Below, one piece after another: positions 12,037 through 21,653 of a stretch of 64,000 bases of DNA. The notes below the pieces were generated by a model that was given only the letters and a program-made list of their open reading frames with translations, was not told the DNA's origin and ran no database searches. The stretch is from Brachyhypopomus gauderio. Its lineage: Eukaryota; Chordata; Actinopteri; Gymnotiformes; Hypopomidae. Location: assembly GCF_052324685.1 (NCBI RefSeq), contig NC_135220.1, forward strand, positions 11,792,300-11,856,299, in the 5' to 3' direction. The position numbers and the translations under genes are program-made. Positions within the stretch are counted from its first letter, which is position 1. Each line of letters begins with the position of its first letter.

Positions 12037-12944
12037 TCGGCGATTCTATGGCCAGCCCGACCGCAATAGAGACACTTGCCCTCCCATAAGCGGGTTTGTC
12101 TTTCCTGGGGAGAGAGGCGAGTGTGTCCTAACTGCATGGGCTGTTCTGATGCTTCACTGTCCCCTTGGGTAGTCTTATGTATGGGAGAAACCGGTTTAAC
12201 ACTGGACGGTGCGAACAAACGGCGGTGTTTACGATCCCGTAGCCGATTATCCAACCTAACTGTGAGTTCTATGGCGTCGTCTAACCCGCTGGGTGGCTCT
12301 CTGAGGGACAGTTCGTCCTTTATCTCTTCACTTAGACCTTCTATGTATATAGCCCCTAATGCTTCTGCACCCCAGTCGCTCTCTGCCGCCAGAGTGCGGA
12401 ACTCTAATGAGTATTCTGCCACAGTCGATCTACCCTGTCGCAAATGTAACAGTTTAGACGCGACAATACCTCCAGAAGCCGGGTGGAAAAACGTCTGCCG
12501 CATAGCCCTAGAAAACCATTCGAAAGAGGAACAGAGTTCGGGTTGATTCTCCCACACGGGTGTAGCCCACCGCAGTGCTTTCCCTGAAAGCAACGCCATC
12601 ACATAAGCCACTTTAGCACGCTCGGTGGGAAAACGGGATGGTTGCTGCTCGAAAATCAGAGAGCACTGTAATAAAAACCCCCTACACTCATTGGGATCAC
12701 CACTATAACGTGCCGGAGCGGGCAATGCAGGTTCCGTACGGGAATCGGCAAGCAACCCCACAGCTCCGGAGAAAACCGGTGGACTGGCAGCTGTCACGGG
12801 CGGATCTGGCTTTTGAACCGCGAGAGAGATAGCCTGGAGCTGGGTGAGTATTTCCCGAAGTGATTGCTCGTGCCTGCCGATAGCCTGCACTTGCATAGCG
12901 AGGGCATTCCGCACCTCGTCGGCTGACGGGTCAGCTGAGTCCAT
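11997..12944 (-). CDS. gag: Gypsy gag protein with CCHC zinc knuckle
   Basis: 315 codons starting [11 protein letters not shown] a few bases after the primer-binding site. A predicted helical N-terminus is followed by a retrotransposon-gag capsid-like region ([35 protein letters not shown]) and one zinc knuckle [14 protein letters not shown] (C-x2-C-x4-H-x4-C) near the end. This is the family from which vertebrate sushi/RTL genes arose. It forms the particle shell and binds the RNA. Confidence 0.9.
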   Translation of the reverse strand: MDSADPSADEVRNALAMQVQAIGRHEQSLREILTQLQAISLAVQKPDPPVTAASPPVFSGAVGLLADSRTEPALPAPARYSGDPNECRGFLLQCSLIFEQQPSRFPTERAKVAYVMALLSGKALRWATPVWENQPELCSSFEWFSRAMRQTFFHPASGGIVASKLLHLRQGRSTVAEYSLEFRTLAAESDWGAEALGAIYIEGLSEEIKDELSLREPPSGLDDAIELTVRLDNRLRDRKHRRLFAPSSVKPVSPIHKTTQGDSEASEQPMQLGHTRLSPQERQTRLWEGKCLYCGRAGHRIAECPELQGKGQTRR

Positions 12945-12949
12945 AAATG

Positions 12950-12962
12950 GCTGAAGTTGTTC
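12950..12962 (-). promoter_or_regulatory. Primer-binding site of Gypsy copy A, self-priming type
   Basis: In element sense the bases right after the 5' LTR read GAACAACTTCAGC. Twelve of them are complementary to GCTGAAGTTGTT in the LTR (13514-13525), which lies 31 bp downstream of a TATTTAA box (13550-13556), the expected RNA start. No tRNA-like 18-nt match is evident. This is the arrangement known for self-primed Tf1/sushi elements. Confidence 0.65.
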
Positions 12963-13661
12963 TGTTACGCCTCGCCGCCGATCTCGGCGGTGACGCGTTG
13001 GTTTAAACGTGGTGAGGACTCAAACGCGACCCGATAAAACAAACGGCAAAAAACAGCCAAATGAAACCTCCGCGAATGCGGGAAAAAATGAAAACAAAAA
13101 CCCCAGAGGGAAACAACAGAAAGACAACACAGAGAAGCTCGACGTGTGTAAAGACCAGGTAAGTAAAACAAACAAAAAACACGCGGAAAGAAATACAACG
13201 CGTCCACAAAAGAAAAATGGGAAAAAACGAAAAGTACACGGAGGCAAACTCGACGTGTCAGAGGGGATGGGAAAAAATAAGAAACAAAAGAGGAAGCTAT
13301 GGTAACAAGACCTATAGCTTCTACCTGGTTACCTGCCAGTCTGTAAACCAGAACACTGGAGAACAAACCAACGAAGAACAGAGAGGGAGAAGACGGAAGG
13401 AAACAAAAAAACAACCTGAGAACACTCAGAGTAGAAACAGGAGAACTAGAGAAACGAGAGGTAGTCCGGAGACGAGAGAAAACTGGCTTGGGCTGTGTGT
13501 GCATAGAACAACAAACAACTTCAGCAATGAGTTGCTGAAGTCGCTTGTCTTAAATAGGCTGTAGAACAGGTGCAACCTATCGGGCTTGATTGCCCCTGGT
13601 TACAGCTCGCGGGCTCCGCCTAGTGGCAGCAGGAGTCACGTGCCTGGGTCGAACCCTGACA
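12963..13661 (-). repeat. 5' LTR of Gypsy copy A (699 bp)
   Basis: TGTTACGCC... to ...CCTGACA on the + strand (TG...CA). It carries the TATTTAA promoter box at 13550-13556 and a short stem-loop-forming pair (TCAGCAA/TTGCTGA) around the presumed transcript start. Confidence 0.92.
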
Positions 13662-15448
13662 ATTACCCTCGATAGTGGCATATTACGCTCGGTAGTGGCA
13701 TATTACGCTCGGTAGTGGCATATTAGGCTCGGTAGTGGCATATCGGACTCAGCAGTGGCATATTAGCAGTGGCATATTCCTATTAACAGCGGCATATTAC
13801 GCTCGGTAGTGATATAATATGCTCGTAATATGCTACTGTTAATAGGAATATGTCGCTGTTTATAAGAATATGCCGCTGTTAATAGGAATATGCCACTGCT
13901 AATATGCCGCTCCTGAGTCTGATATTTCACTACTGAGCGTAATATGCCACTACCGAGTGTAATATGCTACTGTTAATAGGAATATGCCGCTGTTAATAGG
14001 AATATGCCGCTGTTATTATACCGTTGCTGAGTCCGATATGCCTCTACCGAGCGTAATATGCCACTACCGAGTGTAATATGCCACTACCGAGCAGAATATG
14101 CCACTACCGAGTGGAATATGCCACTACCGAGCGGAATATGCCACTACCGAGTGTCATATGCCACTACCGAGCGTAATATGCTACTGTTAATAGGAATATG
14201 CCACTGCTAATATGCCGCCGCTGAGTCCGATATGCCACTACCGAGCGGAATATGCCACTATGGAGCAAAATATGCCACTACCGAGCGTAATATGCCACTA
14301 TCGAGCAAAATATGCCACTACCGAGCGTAATATGCCACTACCGAGTGTAATATGCCACTACTGAGCGTAATATGCTACTGTTAATAGTGGCATATTACAC
14401 TCGGTAGTAGCATATTCCACTCAGTAGTGGCATATTACACTCGGTAGTGGCATATTCCGCTTGGTAGTGGCATATTACGCTTGGTAGTGGCATATTACAC
14501 TCGGTAGTGGCATATTACGCGTGGTAGTGGCATATTCCTATTAACAGTAGCATATTCCGCTCGGTACTGGCATATTCCGCTCGGTAGTAGCATATTCAAC
14601 TCAGTAGTGGCATATTACACTCGGTAGTGGCATATTCCGCTCGGTAGTGGCATATTACACTCGGTAGTGGCATATTCCTATTAACAGTAGCATATTACGC
14701 TCGGTAGTGGCATATTACACTCGGTAGTGGCATATTCCGCTCGGTAGTGGCATATTCCACTCAGTAGTGGCATATTACGCTTGGTAGTGTCATATTCCGC
14801 TTGGTAGTGGCATATTACGCTCGGTAGTGGCATATTACACTCGGTAGTGGCATATTACACTCGGTAGTAGCATATTATGCTCGGTAGTGGCATATTACGT
14901 TCGGTAGTGGCATATTTTGCTCGATAGTGGCATATTACGCTCGGTAGTGGCATATTTTGCTCCATAGTGGCATATTCCGCTCGGTAGTGGCATATCGGAC
15001 TCAGCGGCGGCATATTAGCAGTGGCATATTCCTATTAACAGCGGCATATTCCTATTAACAGTAGCACATTACGCTCGGTAGTGGCATATTACACTCGGTA
15101 GTGGCATATTCCGCTCGGTAGTGGCATATTCCACTCAGTAGTGGCATATTACACTCGGTAGTGGCATATTCTGCTCGGTAGTGGCATATTACGCTCGGTA
15201 GTGGCATATTCCGCTCCGTAGTGGCATATTACACTCAGTAGTGAAATATCAGACTCAGCAGCGTCATATTAGCAGTGGCATATTCCTTTTAACAGCGGCA
15301 TATTCCTATTAACAGTAGCATATTACGCTCGGTAGTGGCATATTACACTCGGTAGTGGCATATTACACTCGGTAGTGGCATATCGGACTCAGCAGCGGCA
15401 TATTAGCAGTGGCATATTCCACTCGGTAGTGGCATATTACACTCGGGT
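13662..15448. repeat. 20-bp minisatellite array with two orientation switches
   Basis: Units of 20 bp in two main types: TAGTGGCATATTACGCTCGG-like, and CTATTAACAGTAGCATATTC-like. The array runs in one orientation to about 13,815, inverted from about 13,820 to 14,385, then forward again to the end, so the middle block can pair with both sides. Variation is mostly C/T or A/G at a few unit positions. Open frames through it are artefacts of the 20-bp period. Confidence 0.95.
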
Positions 15449-15930
15449 ATATCGCACTTAGCTGTACGTTTTCTAACGTTACCTGCTACCTCAGGTAACA
15501 TTAGCTTAGCCTTTTAGCCTAATGGGTTTTTCTTTCGGAAACTTTATAAAGTGGGAAAGTCCACTAAAAGTCGAGTATATTCCTCTTAGACAGTGGCATA
15601 TTTCACAAAAAAGTGGCATATACCACAGGACACCGGAAAGTGCCAGTGGCACGTGAAACGTCATTTCCTTTTATGCCAGTGGCATAAAAACGTCACATGC
15701 CAGTCCACAAAATGCTGCTACCCCTTCTCAGAACTGCAGGGGCAGGGCTGGCTCTGGCTCGGCCGCAATGTCTTTCCTTGCACTGTCTTTCCCTGGCCGT
15801 CTCGGGGGCTGAATGGGGCCTGTGCGGAGGCGGGGACAGCGGGGTAGCGACATGCTGAGTGAGAGGCTCGGACATCGCTTTTGTCCGTCCAGAAGAAGGC
15901 GAAGGAGGGAGCGAGGCATCAGAGCACCGT
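15449..15930. other. Flank between minisatellite and usp42 tail; holds degenerate array words
   Basis: Contains GTTACCTGCTACCTCAGGTAAC-type palindromic sequence (about 15,477-15,500). At 15,590-15,705 there are several scattered AGTGGCATA words at irregular spacing. No gene seen. The right part is 3' flank and probable 3' UTR of the usp42 tail. Confidence 0.5.
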
Positions 15931-17105
15931 CTACTGACTCTGGTAATAGTCCTCAGTAGTAGGTCGCTTGGCGCTGGGTGAAGACTCGTCTGGGTCGGAG
16001 CTGAGGCAGCGCTTACGTTTGTCTAAGCTGTGGCCAGAGCAACACTCCATACGAGGCTCCTCCTCCAAGTTGTGCCTCCTCCTCTTCTTATTCTTCTTTT
16101 TGTGTCGGAAGGAGCTGCTGTCCCCATTCCTGTCTGATAGGTCCCTCTCAGAACTCCTGCAGATTGAAAATGATTTTGCTTAAGGAAACTCTAGTACCCT
16201 TTCTGGCTTATGATTGCTAGATTTTCTACAACAGTAACAGTTCTGTTTGCTGACCCCTCCTGGTCACACACAGTATAGCAATGGCCGTTCTCATGCAACA
16301 TAAATAGCTCCTTACCTCCGCTTGTCCTTGTTCTTCTTTCTGGATTTCTTGTGTTTTTTGACAGGCCGCTCTTCACATGGATCCTCCCTGTCCGACAGGC
16401 TACGCTTTTGTGCCTGGGGCCGCGGGGCAGGGCTGGCGGGGCGTGGTGCTTTAGCCCGCTTGTGTCCCGAGCTGTGGAAGAGGGGACCATCCATCCCACC
16501 TTTCCCGTCGGATGCCTTGGCACCAGGGTAAGACTTCCCTGTGCCATTATCCAAGGCTCCGCCTTCCTGGTCGGACTCGTCGGATGACTCTTGGCCATAC
16601 GGAACCAGGAAAGTTGCTTTATTGTGAGCGGCGGCGCCACCGTTCACCTGCACAGGCCGTCTGAGGTCTGAGGTGCGCTGGAGGAAGAGGACGAGGGCAG
16701 TGGGCGCAGGTGGGATGCGGCAGCCGAAGAACTGCAGGGGCTGGGCTGGCTCTTCGGGACACTGCTGCCAGGCTTTGAGCCACCTTGGTCCTCCTTCATG
16801 GGAGAGTTATTCTGCAAAGTGAACAGCGGTCAGTTATGGGAAATCTGAATATAAGGAACAGAAAGTAAGAGTTTAACAGTGTAAACAAACAAAACACAGC
16901 CCTCTCAATTATACTAGTGAACAATAACAACCAGTTCCCAGTCAGATGTCCTGGCATGGTGCAGTAGTGTGGTGATACCTTTGCCATGTGAGGAGGAAGC
17001 TGTGGACTGATGATGGAGGTGGAGGTGAACTGAGGCCCGTTCACCTTGGCCGTGCTGACCGGGCGAGGGGAGCAATGACCGGGACCACGGGTCACAGAGT
17101 TACAT
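15931..17105 (-). pseudogene. Duplicated usp42 C-terminal tail module T3 (no catalytic exons attached)
   Basis: Three exons on the - strand: about 17,105-16,979 ([16 protein letters not shown]... ending PPHMAK), 16811-16316 (Ser/Pro-rich, acidic VPYGQESSDESDQ, then Lys-rich [15 protein letters not shown]) and 16156-15931 ([18 protein letters not shown], ending TTEDYYQSQ-stop). It parallels T1 (19155-17747) but lacks T1's Arg/His-rich stretch and has its own acidic segment. It lies downstream of usp42's stop in T1, so it is either an alternative last-exon set or a relic. Homology between T1 and T3 stops abruptly at the start of the first exon (about 17,105/19,155), which marks a duplication edge. 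Confidence 0.7.
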
Positions 17106-17182
17106 AAGATCTGTTGACCTAAAAATTATGGATTGGGGGGGGGATAAAAGTGTATAAAATGCCTTTCTAAATATTCCACTAT

Positions 17183-17587
17183 TCAAAAATCTGGAGCTGG
17201 TTTGTAATGGATAATTGAAACTTGGAAAAAAAGTTGACCCTTATGCACCTGAGTGACGTTAAGTTGGTAATAGACCTCAGTAGTAGGTCGCTTGGCGCTG
17301 GGTGAAGACCCGTCTGGGTCGGAGCTGAGGCGGTGCACACACTTCCACTCCTCACGCGCTCGTCTGCCTTCTCTAGAGCCTGGCGCACCAGACAGAGATG
17401 CCGCCGCATCTTCCCTGCAGTCATCGCCGTTGGGCACAAAGGCGTCCGCGGTTGCCACGGGCCTCTCTAAAGCCACGTGCCCGTCGCCCCCCTGTGAGTA
17501 GAGGTCGTGGTTGGCCTCTGGGGGCGCCGTGGTGCCTTTCGTCACATGGGTGTCGTGGCAGTAGATGGGCTCCTCAGCCGAGGCCAT
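17183..17587 (-). pseudogene. usp42 tail fragment T2 (fusion of middle and last-exon pieces)
   Basis: An open frame of 134 codons from MASAEEPIYCHDT. Its centre ([19 protein letters not shown]) matches the middle tail exon of T1. It then joins directly, without an intron, to the last-exon piece [18 protein letters not shown], losing the normal DYYQSQ-stop ending. The N-terminal part up to NGDD is not seen in T1 or T3 and may be an otherwise lost segment of the tail. Probably a rearrangement by-product. Confidence 0.6.
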
Positions 17588-17746
17588 CTGGGTGCAAGGT
17601 TGGCTTAGCTGGCGTCTCGGGGGCTGAATGAGGCTTGTGCGGAGGCGGGGACAGCGGGGGTAGCGACATGCTGAGTGAGAGGCTCGGACATCGCTTTTGT
17701 CTGTCCAGAGGAAGGCGAAGGAGGGAGCGAGGCATCAGAGCACCGT

Positions 17747-20700
17747 CTACTGACTCTGGTAATAGTCCTCAGTAGTAGGTCGCTTGGCGCTGGGTGAAGA
17801 CCCGTCTGGGTCGGAGCTGAGGCGGCGCTTACGTTTGTCTAAGCTGTGGCCAGAGCGACACTCCATACGAGGCTCCTCCTCCAAGTTGTGCCTCCTCCTC
17901 TTCTTTTTCTTCTCTGATGGGTCCCTCTCAGAACTCCTGCAGATTGAAAAGGATTTTGCTTAAGGAAACTGTAGTACACTTTCTGGCTTATGGTTGCTAG
18001 ATTTTCTACAACAGTAACAGTTCCGTTTGCTGACCCCTCCTGGTCACACACAGTATAGCAATGGCCGTTCTCATGCAACATAAATAGCTCCTTACCTCCG
18101 CTTGTCCTTGTTCTTCTTCTTGGATTTCTTGTGTTTTTTGATAGGCCGCTCTTCACATGGCTCCTCCCTGTCCGACAGGCTACGCTTTTGTGCCTGGGGC
18201 CGCGGGGCAGGGCTGGCGGGGCGTGGTGCTTTAGCCCGCTTGTGTCTCGAGTCTTTCTTCCCAACATAGTACTCAAATGAGCGAGGGAAGTCACCTTGAC
18301 CATTCTCCACATCCCGGTCTCGTTCGTCCTTGCTGCTGTGATGGCGCCGGTGGTGGTAGTGGTCTCGGCGGTGGTGGGTGTGCCCGTCTCGGTGCCGATC
18401 TCCCTCTCGCTCTCCAGAGATCCTCTCTCGACTGGCCGAGCGATCCTTATCAGTATGGTGGTCTCTGTTGGGACGATGGCGATGGCGATGGCGGTGCCCG
18501 TAGCGCTCCCGACTCCGGGTTTCCCGCTCTTGATAATGTCCCTGCCTGGATCTGCCTCGCTCCTTCAGGGTGGAGGAAAGGTGTGGCTGCTCAGAGTCTT
18601 TATCACACTTCCGCTCCTTATGCGCTCGTCTGCCTTCACTAGAGCCTGGCGCACCAGACAGAGATGCTGCCACATCTTCCCTGCGGTCAAGCAGGGAAGC
18701 TGCTCTATTGTGAGCGGTGGTGCCACCGTTCACCTGCACAGGCCGTCTGAGGTCTGAGGTCGGGGATGCGGCAGCCGAAGAACTGCAGGGGCTGGGCTGG
18801 CTCTTCGGGACGCTGCTGCCAGGCTTTGAGCCACCTTGGTCCTCCTTCATGGGAGAGTTATTCTGCAAAGTGAACAGCGGTCAGTTATGGGAAATCTGAA
18901 TATAAGGAACAGAAAGTAAGAGTTTAACAGTGTAAACAAACAAAACACAGCCCTCTCAATTATACTAGTGAACAATAACAACCAGTTCCCAGTCAGATGT
19001 CCTGGCATGGTGCAGTGGTGTGGTGATACCTTTGCCATGTGAGGAGGAAGCTGTGGACTGATGATGGAGGTGGAGGTGAACTGAGGCCCGTTCACCTTGG
19101 CCGTGCTGACCGGGCGAGGGGAGCAATGACCGGGACCACGGGTCACAGAGTTACAGTCAATAAAAGTGTATAAAATGCCTTTCTAAATATTCCACTATTC
19201 AAAAATCTGGAGCTGGTTTAAACATTAAGTTGAACTTACCGGATGTAGAACAGTAAATATGCTTGTTGATTCAGCACTGATTGTATGTCGCTTACAGTTA
19301 CTGATGCGTCGTTCATCTTATACCACTGCCCATTACCAGACTGAAATAAAAACATTATTCCATCCATTAGCTAGAGCAGAAACTCAGTGCAAAAACGCAG
19401 AGAATGCTGAAACCGCGCAGCACATCAAACCTTCACATAGCAGTAGTAGTGTCCAGCGTGGCAGCTAAACCCGGAGTGGACCAGCACAGCGTACAGGCCG
19501 TAGAGCTGTGGCTCTCCGTGGGACTGCGACATGAACGGACGCATGTCCAGATACTCTGGATACCTCACGTCCTGCACAGGGGGACAGAGAACAGTTGTGC
19601 AATGGCATAGATCACGTGAAACGACTAAGGAAAGTGTACAACAGTGCGGCAGAATTAAGTACGGTGGTCAAACCTTTGCAATTTTGCCTCCGTAGAAGTC
19701 GAAGCGCTTTAGAGTAATGGTGAGCACATTCGAGCTACGGTGGACGGTAAATCTTTTCGAGGCATGAACCATTTTGTTACATCTACAAACACAACCAAAT
19801 TCACAATGAGGACAGAAAAGATAATAGGCAACACAGACCACAGTAAATTCACCACTAGTGGTCCCATGACAACAAATAGAGCTTGGTTTATCTCCAGAGA
19901 TAAACCGGTGTGCCTCGTACTTATCCAAGATAGTCTTGCCGTGTGTTAAGGGACAGAAGTAAAGAGCACCTTTATCCCTCTTATCCATTGGTTTCAAAGC
20001 ACTCTGTAGTACGTGGCCGAAGACGGCTTTTTGAGTTTTATGTGAAAATATTTTGAAAATGAGGCTGGCAGTTTGTATCCGCCTTCCTGAGTCTAAAGTT
20101 ACTGGTCATGCTACTTTTGGAAAACACACATGGTTACCCTGTTGGACGGCATGGTGGAGCAGATCTGAGCTGGGACACTTACTTGGTGCACTTGTAGGCA
20201 TTGTCTCCATCAAGCTGCTCAGGCTTAACAAACTGCTCAAGAGCTTTGGTGATGGTTGGAGCAGTCTACAAAACACATGTAAACACGCTTAGGCACAGAC
20301 ACAGGGCTAAAGAAAATCTTGTCAAACTGATCCTATGATGCTTTACATCTCAGACACCAGTTTGGGACAAGCAATTATCAATTCACTAAGTAATCATTAA
20401 TTCACTAAGACAGCAACTCTCACTACGAGACTAAATTGTAAGCCAGACATGCCATGATTAGCAGACCTAATTAATAATCTAAACAAATGTCCACCTCACA
20501 CATGTACACACACACGCACACACACTTTAACAAACTGATAGAATCAATTTCAAAGCCCAGATCATTTCTAGGCACATCTTTATAAAAGATACAACAAAGT
20601 GACTAATGGCTACCTCAATGTCCAGTGCAATGTCCAAATACTGATCAAACGTATCAGATACTCCATTGCAATTCAAACACTCCACTGTGAAATCAGAAAG

Positions 20701-21615
20701 AATATAATCAATTTAACTGATCAAAAACATCTCAAATAGCACTGCCAGTCATACACATTGAACACTTATGAAATAAATAACTTATAGTAACGTTTTACAG
20801 TAAATACCATTTTACCATTTGATGTTCACAAATTGGAATGAAGTATGACTGACAAACTCACATCTTGATCTCAGGTAACCTCCAAATATCTGATGGATCA
20901 GAGTGGTTGCCTGTGTTTGCCTGTCCAGTCTGATTAAATAAAAACATCAGACAAGGCAGAAAATGTAATTTATTCAGATAGAAACTAAAACAAGAAATTA
21001 AAAAGAGAATATAAACAAACATGCAATTGTAAGAGTACAGCCTTTAAGTGTATCTAAACGGCTTTCTGAATAACGCTTTCTAAAAGCACAAAGCAGAACA
21101 GAAATGAGGTCTGACGTGAAAAATGCCAGAAACTAGAACGACGCAGCGATTCCCTGATGGATTCATCTCCACACGTAACTGGAAAAGTCAAACGCTTCAT
21201 TCTGAATGTAGGCTGCTGGCTGGCCAGTAGTGGAGAGATGTTGAGAAGCAGCAGCTGGCACCGCATCAAAGCAACTTGGGAGAGAGCGCACAGCCCACAT
21301 ACAGAGCGCTGGTGGACTAACGTGTTAGCCACACATAAACAAGCTGTCGACTGTGGTATGGAAGAGAGGGGTGAGAGTAAACCACCCTGTATGCCTGTGC
21401 AGTTTCTGCACAAATGCAGGACTACTTCTATTTTCTTAGACCAACCTGGCCTCATTTAGATACAGGACAATCTTAATAACTGGTGGATACATCAGCAATT
21501 TTCTTCACACCGGTATCAAGCACCAGTCTCCGCTCTTTTTTCAGTCAGTGAAATGGAAAGCACAAAAAACGCCAAAAAAGGACCCTTGGATCCATGTATT
21601 TACTCTCCAAATAAT

Positions 21616-21653
<38 letters not shown>

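Larger units (their letters stand above)
7993..13661 (-). mobile_element. Sushi-type chromodomain Ty3/Gypsy LTR retrotransposon, copy A (looks whole in its coding parts)
   Basis: LTRs at 7993-8674 and 12963-13661 flank a 4,288-bp internal region with gag and pol in that order on the - strand. The LTRs differ at only a couple of sites, so the insertion is young. Next to the 3' LTR is a purine-rich tract (8675-8690), and next to the 5' LTR a primer-binding-type site. The C-terminal chromodomain and inferred self-priming point to the Tf1/sushi group of chromoviruses. It sits at the edge of the 20-bp minisatellite on the right. On the left the minisatellite seen in copy B is absent, so that edge is a later junction. 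Confidence 0.92.

Noticed and set aside
13662-15448. Regular 20-bp repeats looking like a CRISPR array
   Set aside because: Units are contiguous without unique spacers, vary by drift and change orientation. The context is a vertebrate genome; this is a minisatellite.
18277-18757. Plus-strand frames rich in Val/Ala and Gly opposite the usp42 tail (copies at 60,100-60,586)
   Set aside because: Antisense of the Arg/His/Asp-rich tail exon.
21054-21459. Paired sense and antisense frames of 133 and 100 codons in usp42 intron 5 (copies at 62,883-63,288)
   Set aside because: No recognisable domain. They are open in both strands over the same stretch, which suggests chance. Kept as intron.
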